This document shows positions 38,887 to 48,861 of a stretch of DNA of 64,000 bases, piece after piece. The notes beneath the pieces were generated by a model, which did no database searches, was not told the origin of the DNA, and was given only the letters and a program-made list of their open reading frames with translations. This DNA is from Actinomadura mexicana (GTDB taxonomy: Bacteria; Actinomycetota; Actinomycetes; Streptosporangiales; Streptosporangiaceae), in the NCBI RefSeq assembly GCF_900188105.1, contig NZ_FZNP01000001.1:248001-312000 (forward strand). Reading direction: 5' to 3'. The position numbers and the translations under genes were made by a program. Position 1 is the stretch's first letter. Every line of letters begins with the position of its first letter.

Positions 38887-39453
38887 ATGCGCGCTGGGTT
38901 CCCTGACTTTCGCCTCGGCAACGTGCTGGCGACCAGCTTCACGGCGACTCTGACGGAGCGTCACGGCAACGCTGTGGAGCGCATTCCCACGCCGCACCGG
39001 CTCGTCGACTGGCTGGAAGTGAACGGCCTCGCTGTGGACTCCTGCACCACTGCCCAGCTCGACCTCGCTCGGTCACTGAGGGAGTCGATCGACGTCGCCG
39101 CGACAGCGGCCGCGCTCCAGGACGCTCTTCCCGCATCTGCTGTCCAAGTCATCAACGGCTGCAGCGCTGAGGGCCGGGCGGCTGCGATCCTGACGCCCGA
39201 GGGTAAGCGGCAATGGCGGCTCAGCTCGGCTTCCCGCGTGGAAGATGCCCTCGGCGTGATCGCCGCCGATGCGATCAGCATCATCGCGGGCGAACGAGAC
39301 GGAAAATTGGCCTTGTGCGCGTCACCGACCTGCCAGGCCGCCTTCTTCGACACCAGCCAAAGTCGCACCCGTAAATGGTGTGACATGAACACGTGCGGGA
39401 ATCGTCAGAAGAAGGCGCGCTTCAATGCCAAGCAGCGCCGCCTTCCATCGTGA
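38887..39453 (+). CDS. CGNR zinc-finger/ABATE-domain protein, probable regulator
   Basis: The 188-residue protein has an N-terminal ABATE-like domain (F-R-L-G-N-V-L-A-T-S-F at 9-19) and a C-terminal zinc ribbon with C-A-S-P-T-C, W-C-D-M-N-T-C-G-N-R and basic K-K-A-R-F. This is the normal CGNR layout, thought to bind nucleic acid. Divergence from the epoxide hydrolase and the paired sites between them suggest it regulates both genes. No Shine-Dalgarno is visible because site 2 abuts the ATG. Confidence 0.88.
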   Translation: MRAGFPDFRLGNVLATSFTATLTERHGNAVERIPTPHRLVDWLEVNGLAVDSCTTAQLDLARSLRESIDVAATAAALQDALPASAVQVINGCSAEGRAAAILTPEGKRQWRLSSASRVEDALGVIAADAISIIAGERDGKLALCASPTCQAAFFDTSQSRTRKWCDMNTCGNRQKKARFNAKQRRLPS

Positions 39454-39566
39454 AGGCCCTGACGCCTTCTCGGCTCGCTGACACGCCGAGCAGCGCCTTA
39501 CCCCCGCGACCACGCTCATGGGGAAGGGCCACCTTTGCCAGTGGCCGGTGACACTAGGCCGTGCGC

Positions 39567-39920
39567 TCAGTCGAGGCCCGCGTAGACCCACTGGAAGGTG
39601 GAGCGACAGGCCAAGGAGTCGGTGCGCCGCGCGGTGAGCAGGATGAACCGGGTCCCAGCCGGTGGTTTGCCGGTGACTTCCTGGTCTTCACTCCCCGCTG
39701 CGATCGTGCCGTGCGCGATGGGCTTGTTGTCGGCCAGCAGCGACCAGTCCACCGCGGTCGAGCAGTCCCGCGCCTCTTCCTCGATGAACATCACCGCCTT
39801 CAGGCGGAACCAGCCTCGAAAATCTGTGCGGTCGTCAATGTCTTCCCGTTTGAACCGCGTCTGGATGACACCTGCCGCGGGGATGCTCCATGTGAAGCCG
39901 GTCGGCGGGCAGGGCGCTTG
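39567..39920 (-). pseudogene. Putative secreted protein, 5' end broken
   Basis: The open frame of 117 residues (F-T-W-S-I-P-A-A-G-V-I, F-R-G-W-F-R-L, D-C-S-T-A-V-D-W, R-S-T-F-Q-W-V-Y) has no start before ATG 39794. Just upstream in another frame is a signal-peptide-like L-L-V-L-V-T-S-A-L-P-A. A frameshift near 39910 would join the two. The fold is unknown; two Cys could form a disulphide. Confidence 0.45.
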
Positions 39921-40160
39921 TCACGAGGACCAAGAGCACGCATCCCGTCCCGGGCGAGCCCCCGGATGCGACACCGCAGTGGTAATGATCACTACGCCCG
40001 GACACGTGCCCTCCCGAGGTCCTGCCTGCCTTTCATTCTGACTGACACGGCCGGTGGCGAAAGAGCCAGCTTTTCAAATGCGCTGTTGCTCCGGGTGGCT
40101 TGGGCTTCTCCCCCGGACCGCGGCGTCAGCGACGGGGCAGGTGCCGTGCCGGTCGGCTGA

Positions 40161-43100
40161 TCAGTCGTGCAGGGGGATGTGGGTCGAGCCGGTCTGGGTG
40201 AGCTTCTGGACGGTGTAGGCCTCCTGGCGGGCGGGGCGGGTCGAGTCGGTGAACTGGAACACCGCGCGCCGGCGCACCACCTCCGTGCGCAGGTCGGCCG
40301 GGTTCACCAGCTCGACGCGCTGCGCCTCCGGGCCCCAGGCGAAGCGCACACATTCGACGTAGGTGTGGCCACCGGTCGTCTGCCTGCGCAGGAGCGCGTA
40401 GGCCGCCTCGGTCGCGGGGATCACCGGATCCTCGACGATGGTGATGTCGAGCCGTGCCACAGCCGGCTTCACCGGGCCCGAGACGACGTGCAGGACGAGC
40501 CGCAGCCGCTCGCCGGGGCTGAGCGGGCCGTTCCGCTTCTGGATCGCCGCCAGCGAGAGCTCGTGCAGCTTTCCGGGGTCGAGCCTTAGCGGCCCGCCCG
40601 GGGCGTTCGGGTCCACCAGGTCGCGTGGGGTCTGGTCCAGGTCGACCTTCTGGAGCGTCAGCGTGACGTTCGGGCTTCCCGGGGGCGGTTCGTCCCAGTC
40701 GAAGCGCATGGCCAGCGTTCCGTCCGGATTGCACTCCCGCCGCTCGGCGGAGAGAGTGACGGTGCGCTGCGGGCTGCTGCCCGCCGGTTGCTGGGGGAAC
40801 TGCACCGGGACGCAGGCGTGGGCGGAAGGCGAGGCGAGCCGCCGGTTGTACTCGGGATCCTCGAAGTGGACGTAGCGCGGGACGAGGGGCAGGTGGGGCA
40901 CGCTCGGGTCCGCCACCCGGAGCGGGAATCGCAGCACATGGCCGTAACCGTCGCGATAGGGCGCCGCGCCGGGCTGGTGGGGCGCGAACTGCGCCCTGAC
41001 GCGCGCGTGGATCGTCGCGCCGGGCGGCATGCCGGCGATCAGCTCGCGGGCCCGGTCGGCGCGGGTCTTCGCGTCGCCGGGGAGCCCGAACCGGCGGATC
41101 GCGAGCTTCGCCGTCTCTACCGTGTCGACCTCCGGCCCCGGCAGGGGCACGCCGACCGCACCGAGCTGGGCCCGCAGGGCCGGTGTCAGCACCAGCGTCG
41201 GGGTGGTGATGTCCTCCAGCGTCGTGACCCGCCCGGCGCCCACGAGTTCCAGGGCCAGGGCCCAATCGAGGATGCCGGTCTCCGGCGTCTCCGGTTTCTG
41301 CCCGCCGAGCAGCGTGATGCCGCCGTCGATCCGGTAGACGAAGGTCAGGACTCCGTCCCAGCCCAGGTCCAGCGTGTGGCGCTCGACTGCGGCCAGTTGC
41401 AGCCGCAGGCGCTGGGCGGTCTGGCGGTAGGTCGGATTCTCCGGGGGGTCCTCGAAGCCGGCGCGGAAGGCCTCGTCGGCGGGGGACGGCGTGACCAGAG
41501 CCAGCTTCTCGGGGTCGAAATGGCTCGCCCAGGTGCGCAGCGCGACTCCTTGCCGGCCGTCGGCGTTGGCCGGCAGCGGTACTGGACGCGGGGCACGGTG
41601 CTCTACCGGGAGCCCGCCGGAAAGCATGGCCAGGCCGCGCGGGCGCGGATGCTCCCCGGCCACGGTGACGCCGCTCTGCCGCAGGACGTGGTTGCGCAGC
41701 GTTACGAACACGCCGGCACGCGCGCCGCTCACCAGGTAGTGCAGTTCGCCGGGAAGGACCGGCTGCCAGCGCTCCAGGGCCGGCGCCTCTGGGCTCTCCG
41801 GCCGCCGGTCGTCCGGCTCGGGGAGGTCGGGCTGATCGAACAACGGCGCAGTCAGCGCGGGAAGCGGCGGGTCGGGCGGCGCGGGGAGCAGGCTGCGTAC
41901 GGCCGGCGCGCGGAAGCGTCGTGGCAGGCCGCCGGTCGGGCGGTCGGTGTGCAGCGCCGAGCGGAACTGCACCGCACGTTGGACCGTCTGCCACCAGAGC
42001 GTCTGGCCCGCCGCGCCTGGCGCTGCCATGCCGATGACGCCCTGCCGCCCCTTGGTGTAGTGCACGCTGACGCGCAGCGCGCTGAGACCCCAGGGCCACG
42101 CCGGCAGGTCCTCGCGCACCGGGCGCTGGGTGAGGTAGAGCGGCTGCACCCCGACCGTCTGTGGCGGCGCGAGTTCGAAGTCGCGGGTGCTCTCGGGGAT
42201 CGCCGCGATGTTGCACTGGCCCTCGCGGTAGCGCAGACCGGAGAGTGCCGGACGGATGCCGAACAGCCGCCTCGCCAGGGGTGAGGCGCTCGTCACCCGG
42301 ACCAGGGCGAAGGCGTAGCCAGTGGTCAGGGCAGCCTCTCCCAGGTTGTCCGGACGGGTGTTGTCGCTGATGATTCGATAGCGCAGCACCGCGATCGGCG
42401 ACTCCGGCGCCAGGAGACGCTGGGACTGCACGGCCCAGCCCTGCGCCTGGGCGCGCAGGTGGCTCTCATCGGCAAGCTCGGGGTTGCCGGGCTGCACGCT
42501 CCACATGCGGCTCGCCACGGGCTGCAGCTGCGCGGTGCTGGGTGCCAGGCAGAGCAACTCGGCGAGCAGCAGCCGGGGTCGCAGGGGCGACGGACCACCC
42601 GCCGGCACCGTCGGAGCCGGCCGCCATCGGAGCCCCAGGTACGGGCTGACCACGATGTTCAGCGGGCGGGGGTTGTCGGCCCCATCGAGCGCGAGCGGTG
42701 CGGGGATGAGGGTCGCCGCGGGATAGCGGCGGGGGCCTTGGCCGGCGGCGGGAGGCTGGCCGAGCAGCCCGCTGCTCGCGATGAGCGCGGCGGCCAGGGT
42801 CCAGCCGTACGGCGGTTTGCCGGTCGGCGCCAGAGTGTTCACGGCCTGGGTCAGCAGCAGCCCGTCCTCGCGCCAGACAGGGTCGGCGTACGGCGAGGGT
42901 TCTGCCGGCGCCGGCCGGTCGTCCGGCCGGGGCGGGTAGAAGGGGCGGCGCGGGTCGAATGCCTGGCGCAGGGCAACCGGACGGCTGAGCCGGGCCGGCG
43001 TCTCGGGCAGGGCCGCGAGGACGCTCTGCAGCAGGTCCTCCTGCGGCTCGGGGAGCGGATTCTGGGCGCGGAACCAGCTCTCCTCAAGGGCCAGCGGGTC

Positions 43101-46100
43101 GAGCCGAGCGAAGCTGCGGCCGACCACGGTGTCCAGGCCGGCGAAGGTGACGGCCAGCGGGGCGCTGTCGGCCCAGCCGCAGAGGGCGAGGGCCAGGGAG
43201 GGCAGGGCTGTGGCGGGGGCCGCGGCGCGCAGGCGGGCGATGAGCAGCAGCGGGTCGGTCTGCAGCGGGCCGGGCTGCCCGGCCGCCGGCTGGGCCAGGT
43301 CGCGGGTCGTGTCCTGCAGCCGGCCCAGGAAGGGCATGGTCAGCAGCAGCCAGCGCGGGTCGGTCGGGTCGCTGGGCGCGTAGTCCGCCGGGCTGCTGAG
43401 CAGGGCGCCCTGACTGCCGGTCGGGAGGAACTGCAGCGTGGTGGTCGCGCTTTCCGCGGCGGGCACGAGCTTGACCAGGTGGTGGGCGCTCGCCTCGACG
43501 AGCAGCGTGTCCGGGGGCAGTGCGTCGAGCGCCGCCCCCGAGTCGGCCAGCAGCGCCGACAGGCCGGCGCCCAGGTAGCCGGCGCTCACGCTGCCGAGCG
43601 GGCTGACGCCCTCGACGGGGTCGGTGGTCTTGAGGGCGGCCATGGCACGCAGGAACTGCGCGGCGCGCTGCGGTGCGAGCAGGCGCACCTCCTGCACGGC
43701 CGTCCAGCGGGCCTCGCGGCCGAGGGTCCCGCCGCTCCCGTCGGCCGCCGGGGTCACCTCGGCGAGCTGGTGCTCGACCAGGGCCAGGGTCTGCCAGCTC
43801 CGGCCCTGGGCGAAGGTGAACAGCAGCGGGCCCTCGGCACCGGTGAGAGTGGAGCCGGGCAGCTCGTGCTGGTTCAGCAGCACCCTGATCGTGTGGCGCA
43901 GATGGTTCAGGGGCGGGGACCCTGCGGCGCGGGCCGCCGGCAGGGTGATGCGCGCGTTGCCCGCGTCGTAGGTGAGCTGCTGCGGCCAGGAGATCAGGTT
44001 GGTCGCGGTCAGCATCCCGTTGAGCAGGAAGCCCTCCTGCCAGTCCGAGCCCTGCAGGCGCGAGGTGTAGCCCACCACGACGTCGCCGGCCGAGGAGCCG
44101 TACAGCTCGGCGGCTTCGGCGCTCTGGCCGGGACCGCGGTCGTGCAGCGAGCGGCCCCAGTGGGCTACGAGCAGAGCCTCCACGAAGGCGCCGGTCAGGG
44201 TCAGTTTCGGCAGGTCGTCCGGCCGGGCGGTGGCGCGGAACGTCACCGTGGCGAAGCCGGGGGCGGCGCGTTCGCCGAGGCCGGGCGTCTGGGCATCGGC
44301 CAGGCGCATGCCCGGCAGGAACTGGAGGCCTCCGGGCTGCGGAGCGCTGTAGCCGTTCCAGCCGAACTGCAGCGTCGTGTCGTCGGCCAGGGCCGCGGGC
44401 GAACCGTCGGGCAGGGTGACGGCGAGGGTGAGGTCGCCGAAGAGGCTGGCGGTGTCGAGCGTGAAACGATCCGTCCCCTTCGCCATCAGGTCGAAGGTCA
44501 GCGCGGCCGCGACGGCCTCCCCTCTGGACGCGGTGGGCGCCGTCGCCGGACCCGAGCCGAAGCGGACGGACACCTCCTCGGCGGTGAGGGCACGGCTGTA
44601 GACGGCGACCATGCGGTAGGTGCCCAGCCAGGCCCGGCCGCCCGTGATCTCGTCGCCGAGTGCCAGTTCGAACTGGTCGTTCCAGGCGGCCAGGCTCCCG
44701 CCCACCTCGTGCTCGGCCTTGAGCTGCCCGTTGATGTAGATCCGGGTTCGGCCGTCGGCGGAGCGGGTGAAGGCCAGGTGGGTCAGGGCGGCGCCGAGCG
44801 AGCCGGCCGGTGTGGCCAGGTCAGGGGCGCCCTCGTCGCTCGTGCTGTCGGTGTGCAGCCACACGTCCGCGAAGGACGAATCGAGCAGGCCCTTGCGCTG
44901 CTGGAGGGTCACGTTCCGGTGCCCGCCGTCGGAGGAGACGGTGAGGATGTCGAACTGCCCGGCCGTCAGCACGCCGGTGACGGGCTTCACCCACGCCTCG
45001 ATGCTGATCTCGTTGCTCGCCTTCACCGCGGCGTTCAGCTTCGCGGCGGGAGCGCCCGAGCGTATGAGCGTCGCCTTGGTGAGGGTCAGGCCGTTGGGGC
45101 TCCAGTTCATGCCCTGGGTCGCGGTCGCGGTGAGGTGCAGCGGCTCACCGATGCCGGAGGAGTCGTGGACGGTGGCGCCGCCGCCCTCGTCGAAGCGGTA
45201 GAGGGCCTGCAGACCCGTCGGCGGCCTGCCGATCCGTACGGCGACGGTGAGGTTCAGGGTGTGCTCGCCGCCGGCCGTGTCGAGGCCGAGGGCGACCCGC
45301 TGCGGCACGATCGGGGCCGGGCCGGTCGCGCCGGGCAGGGTGAAGGGCGGCGTCGCGGGGTCGGGGAAGCTGATCGGCGGCAGTCCGACCGCCCACTCCA
45401 CCCGGAACAGGTGGAAGTGCAGCCGGACCTGCTCGATGCTCAGGCCGGCGCCCCCGGGTGCCAGGGCGATGCGGCCGACCCGCAGGCGCGGGGCGTCGCC
45501 GGCTTCGCCGGCGGAGACGGCCAGGGGCCACTCCAGGACGTTGCCGTCGATGCCGATGGCGCTCAGGCTCAGCGCGGTACCGCCGCCGGAGAAGGTCAGC
45601 CGCGCGCAGTTGCTCAGATCGGTCTGCTCGCCGTCGGAGCCGGCCACCGGAAGCTGCAACCGCCCGATCACCTCGACCGTGGCCACGCCGTCGCCGGCGA
45701 GGACCACGCGGTCGAGCACCATCGGGAAGAAGCGCAGGCCGAACAGGTCGAGGCCGGGCGGGGGCGCGTCAGGGTCGTCGTCGAGCGGGCGCAGGCGCCA
45801 CTCGTACGCGGTGCGGTGCTCGTAGTCGCTGCTGCGCGCCTCGGGGTCGTTGGCGTCGAGATCGAGCTCGACGGCCTCGGGTGAGCGGGCGGAGGCCTTG
45901 CTGAAAGTGGAGCCCTGCGCCGGCAGGTCGCGGAACCAGAGCCGCCAGGTCCCCGTGGCGTGGCCGAGGGTGAGCGGCAGGCGGGTGGTGGTCAGCTGCA
46001 CATCGCCCGCCGTGGGATGGCTCAGCGGGGTCCTGATCAGGTTGGACGTGGGCAGGCTCGCGCCGCGCACCAGGCCGCGCTGGTCGGCGTAGCCGTCGTC

Positions 46101-48806
46101 GCCGACCATGCGGGCGGCCATGCTTCCGGCCGTCAACCGGTACTGGACCGAGTCCGTAGGCGCGTCCGCGGGCAGGCGGCGCAAGCCCCCCGCCCCGTCG
46201 GCGAAACCGCCGTCGATCCCGGGTAGGGCCGCCTCGCGCGTCAGGCTCAAGGGGGCGCTCGGGGCGGGGTCGGCGTTGTCCAGGCGGAGCTCGCCGGGAT
46301 AGCCGTCGAGGGCGAGCGTGGCGCGGACCCGCCAGGCGTGGATCGAGGCCAGGTGGCGGAGCACGGTCTGGCCGTCCTGCCGCGCGAAGGCGGCCACGCC
46401 GTCGGCGGCGGCGAGGCCGGCGCGCTCGGCGAGGCGCCGCCAGTGGGCGGCGTAGTCCGCGCGGGTGAGCGGACGCGGCGGCTCGGGCCGCGCCGTGTCG
46501 GGCAGCGGCGAGCTCTCGCGAGGGTCTTTGGGGATCTTGGGAAGCTGGGCCAGAGCCTGGATCTCGTCCGTGTAGGGCAGGTCGTAGCGGTACTGGACGG
46601 GCAGGCCGAGCCCGGAGTCGCTCTGCGGCGGGTCGCCGTCGGGGCGCGGGTCGAGCACCAGGCCGGGCAGTGATAGCGCCGCAAGGGGGAGGTCGTACAG
46701 CTTCTCCTCATCCGTACCGAGCCATTCGCGGGCGGGCGAGAGGCCGCCGCCGCAACGCGGCCAGCCCGAGGCGCCCTCCGCCGTGAAGCGCCAGCCGTCC
46801 GGCAGGTCCATGCCGTCCTGGCGGGTCACCGGTAGCTCGAACGGTACGAGCTGCCGGCCGGCGATCGGCACGTTGGGAGGGCTGACGCTCTGGGTGAGCG
46901 CGAGGGCCTGCACCATCGGCAGGGTCGGGTGGCGCCGCCAGACGAGGGGCAGTGCGGCGCCGATCGCGTCGGGGGGCAGGACGCCACCGTCCACCAGGGC
47001 CCGCAGCAGCGCCGGGTCGATGCCGTACTGGAAGGCCCAGGCGCCGAGGCCGGCCGAGGGGGCGGGCTTGCTCCGCCACGCGAAAGTGATCGCCTCGAAG
47101 GCGAGCCGCACGAGGGGCGGGAACAGCTCGCGCCCGGTGACGGTGTGCAGAGGGACGGTCGCCAGGCCGCCGATCCAGTCGTCGAAGCCGGGCAGGGCGT
47201 CGGCCGCGGTGGGCGCCTCGGTGCTCAGCCAGAACAGGCCGTTGAGCGCCACCTCGGGCGCGTCCAGCGCCAGCTCGGCCGACTGGAGCTGGTATCCCCC
47301 GCCGACCGGGCCGAGCACCCAGGTGGCGGTCATGCGCTGGGCCGCGGCGAGGGTGAGGCTCCAGGGCTGCTCGCCGGGGGCCTGGCCGAGCCCTGCCGGA
47401 TCGTCGTTGCCGAAGCTGACGGCGCCGCGCAGCAGGTTGCCGGGCGCCGGGGCGGGCTCGTCCCGGGCCACGTCCGCGTCGAGGTAGATCTGCTCGGACA
47501 GGTTGGGCAGCGGGAGCTGGGCCCAGCCGTCGTCCAGCGGCGTGAACCCCCACAGCACGGCCGGGGTGACGGGCCGGGCAGCACCCGGTTCCGGCCGGCT
47601 CCAGGACGGTTCGGGCACGTGCAGCGTGGTGCGGAGCCTGCGCGCGGCCTCGTTCGGGTCGAAGGCGAGTGTGGTGGCGGCGAGGGTGACCCGCTCGCTC
47701 CAGCCGGAGTTGTCGCGGTCGGCCTGGTAGCCGAGCGTGCCGGTGGAGCCGGCGGGCGGACCGCCGGCCGCCAGCTCCACCCGCAGCTTCGTGCCGTCGG
47801 CGGCCACGCGCGCTCTGGCCGGGGTGATCCGGGCGAGCGTGTCCGGCTGGGCGGTCGGGTCGTAGGGGCCGCGGTCGCTCAGAAGCACGCCGAACTCGTC
47901 GCCCGCGAAGCTGACCGGCCGCGTGCCGGGCTGCTCCTGCCAGGGCGCGATCTCCCAGAAGAGGCGCGGGATGGCGAGCGGGTTGGCGAGCTCCAGGGTG
48001 GCCCACTCCGGTGCGGGCAGCGGCTCGGCCAGGCCGTTCAGCGGGTTGTTCGGGTTGAGGTAGCGGTTGAGGCGCCGCCAGGAGTCGATGATCGCCGCCC
48101 GCTCGCCCTCCGTCAGCCGCTCGGCCTCGATCGTCATCCGGAAGCCGCGCACCTTGGTCCCCGCCGTCGGCTCCGGGTCGGGGACGACCCGGGCGAGCTG
48201 GAACACGGCGGTGACCGGCGCGGTGTCCCACAGCGGGCGGACCTGGCCGAAGGCCGAGAGGCCGCCTGCGTGGACGGCGAGGGCGCCGAGCAGGCGGGCC
48301 GGGCCGGTGCGCTGCGTGATCGCCGCCGGCCCGATCCCCAGCGCGGTGTACAGCTTCTGAGCGGCGTTGGCCTGGGCCGTCATCGGGTCGAGGACGATCT
48401 CGCCGCCAAGGCAGGTGAAGGTGGGCAGCTTGCCGCCGACGCCCTTGGTCCAGCCGTCGGCCGGGGCCTGCAGGAGCAGCAGGCTGGCGGTGCCGGCGCT
48501 GATCGCGGCCCGGATCGCCTGCGGCGGGAGCTTGCCGTCGGGCTTGTTGCCGCTGCGCTTCCACACGTACTGGGGCGTACTGCCGTTGGTGGGGCTGATC
48601 GTGACGCTGGTGACGTAGACCAGTGCCAGCAGGGAGCCGGGCAGCAGCACGTTGTTCTCGCCGGCGGCCTGGCGCGGCGTCGTGTCCACGAACATGGTGC
48701 GGAACGCGAAGTTGGTGGCCGGGTCGGCCAGCCGGATCACCTCGGCCTCGGCCGCCCAGAAGGGGCCCGCTATCTTCAGCTTCGGCAGCTCGGGGAGTTT
48801 CGCCAT
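40161..48806 (-). CDS. Giant protein 2 (2,881 residues) of the PLD operon, contains LamG-like domain
   Basis: One uninterrupted frame of 2,881 residues starts M-A-K-L-P-E-L-P-K-L-K-I at ATG 48806, with AGGAG 8-12 bases upstream. No signal peptide or membrane helix is evident. The sequence is beta-rich. A laminin-G/concanavalin-like module lies at about 1200-1420 (L-Y-R-F-D-E-G, I-S-I-E-A-W-V-K-P, I-Y-I-N-G-Q, W-L-G-T-Y), and a beta-sandwich-like segment near the C-terminus (M-R-F-D-W-D-E-P). No catalytic motif is visible. It follows giant protein 1 after 55 bases, so it is the last gene of the operon. Long antisense ORFs here are a by-product of high GC at third positions. Confidence 0.88.
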   Translation of the reverse strand: MAKLPELPKLKIAGPFWAAEAEVIRLADPATNFAFRTMFVDTTPRQAAGENNVLLPGSLLALVYVTSVTISPTNGSTPQYVWKRSGNKPDGKLPPQAIRAAISAGTASLLLLQAPADGWTKGVGGKLPTFTCLGGEIVLDPMTAQANAAQKLYTALGIGPAAITQRTGPARLLGALAVHAGGLSAFGQVRPLWDTAPVTAVFQLARVVPDPEPTAGTKVRGFRMTIEAERLTEGERAAIIDSWRRLNRYLNPNNPLNGLAEPLPAPEWATLELANPLAIPRLFWEIAPWQEQPGTRPVSFAGDEFGVLLSDRGPYDPTAQPDTLARITPARARVAADGTKLRVELAAGGPPAGSTGTLGYQADRDNSGWSERVTLAATTLAFDPNEAARRLRTTLHVPEPSWSRPEPGAARPVTPAVLWGFTPLDDGWAQLPLPNLSEQIYLDADVARDEPAPAPGNLLRGAVSFGNDDPAGLGQAPGEQPWSLTLAAAQRMTATWVLGPVGGGYQLQSAELALDAPEVALNGLFWLSTEAPTAADALPGFDDWIGGLATVPLHTVTGRELFPPLVRLAFEAITFAWRSKPAPSAGLGAWAFQYGIDPALLRALVDGGVLPPDAIGAALPLVWRRHPTLPMVQALALTQSVSPPNVPIAGRQLVPFELPVTRQDGMDLPDGWRFTAEGASGWPRCGGGLSPAREWLGTDEEKLYDLPLAALSLPGLVLDPRPDGDPPQSDSGLGLPVQYRYDLPYTDEIQALAQLPKIPKDPRESSPLPDTARPEPPRPLTRADYAAHWRRLAERAGLAAADGVAAFARQDGQTVLRHLASIHAWRVRATLALDGYPGELRLDNADPAPSAPLSLTREAALPGIDGGFADGAGGLRRLPADAPTDSVQYRLTAGSMAARMVGDDGYADQRGLVRGASLPTSNLIRTPLSHPTAGDVQLTTTRLPLTLGHATGTWRLWFRDLPAQGSTFSKASARSPEAVELDLDANDPEARSSDYEHRTAYEWRLRPLDDDPDAPPPGLDLFGLRFFPMVLDRVVLAGDGVATVEVIGRLQLPVAGSDGEQTDLSNCARLTFSGGGTALSLSAIGIDGNVLEWPLAVSAGEAGDAPRLRVGRIALAPGGAGLSIEQVRLHFHLFRVEWAVGLPPISFPDPATPPFTLPGATGPAPIVPQRVALGLDTAGGEHTLNLTVAVRIGRPPTGLQALYRFDEGGGATVHDSSGIGEPLHLTATATQGMNWSPNGLTLTKATLIRSGAPAAKLNAAVKASNEISIEAWVKPVTGVLTAGQFDILTVSSDGGHRNVTLQQRKGLLDSSFADVWLHTDSTSDEGAPDLATPAGSLGAALTHLAFTRSADGRTRIYINGQLKAEHEVGGSLAAWNDQFELALGDEITGGRAWLGTYRMVAVYSRALTAEEVSVRFGSGPATAPTASRGEAVAAALTFDLMAKGTDRFTLDTASLFGDLTLAVTLPDGSPAALADDTTLQFGWNGYSAPQPGGLQFLPGMRLADAQTPGLGERAAPGFATVTFRATARPDDLPKLTLTGAFVEALLVAHWGRSLHDRGPGQSAEAAELYGSSAGDVVVGYTSRLQGSDWQEGFLLNGMLTATNLISWPQQLTYDAGNARITLPAARAAGSPPLNHLRHTIRVLLNQHELPGSTLTGAEGPLLFTFAQGRSWQTLALVEHQLAEVTPAADGSGGTLGREARWTAVQEVRLLAPQRAAQFLRAMAALKTTDPVEGVSPLGSVSAGYLGAGLSALLADSGAALDALPPDTLLVEASAHHLVKLVPAAESATTTLQFLPTGSQGALLSSPADYAPSDPTDPRWLLLTMPFLGRLQDTTRDLAQPAAGQPGPLQTDPLLLIARLRAAAPATALPSLALALCGWADSAPLAVTFAGLDTVVGRSFARLDPLALEESWFRAQNPLPEPQEDLLQSVLAALPETPARLSRPVALRQAFDPRRPFYPPRPDDRPAPAEPSPYADPVWREDGLLLTQAVNTLAPTGKPPYGWTLAAALIASSGLLGQPPAAGQGPRRYPAATLIPAPLALDGADNPRPLNIVVSPYLGLRWRPAPTVPAGGPSPLRPRLLLAELLCLAPSTAQLQPVASRMWSVQPGNPELADESHLRAQAQGWAVQSQRLLAPESPIAVLRYRIISDNTRPDNLGEAALTTGYAFALVRVTSASPLARRLFGIRPALSGLRYREGQCNIAAIPESTRDFELAPPQTVGVQPLYLTQRPVREDLPAWPWGLSALRVSVHYTKGRQGVIGMAAPGAAGQTLWWQTVQRAVQFRSALHTDRPTGGLPRRFRAPAVRSLLPAPPDPPLPALTAPLFDQPDLPEPDDRRPESPEAPALERWQPVLPGELHYLVSGARAGVFVTLRNHVLRQSGVTVAGEHPRPRGLAMLSGGLPVEHRAPRPVPLPANADGRQGVALRTWASHFDPEKLALVTPSPADEAFRAGFEDPPENPTYRQTAQRLRLQLAAVERHTLDLGWDGVLTFVYRIDGGITLLGGQKPETPETGILDWALALELVGAGRVTTLEDITTPTLVLTPALRAQLGAVGVPLPGPEVDTVETAKLAIRRFGLPGDAKTRADRARELIAGMPPGATIHARVRAQFAPHQPGAAPYRDGYGHVLRFPLRVADPSVPHLPLVPRYVHFEDPEYNRRLASPSAHACVPVQFPQQPAGSSPQRTVTLSAERRECNPDGTLAMRFDWDEPPPGSPNVTLTLQKVDLDQTPRDLVDPNAPGGPLRLDPGKLHELSLAAIQKRNGPLSPGERLRLVLHVVSGPVKPAVARLDITIVEDPVIPATEAAYALLRRQTTGGHTYVECVRFAWGPEAQRVELVNPADLRTEVVRRRAVFQFTDSTRPARQEAYTVQKLTQTGSTHIPLHD

Positions 48807-48861
48807 CTGCTGCTCCTGGTCCGCTCATGGCCTTGGGGGCCGCCGTCAGAGGCCGTTCCGC

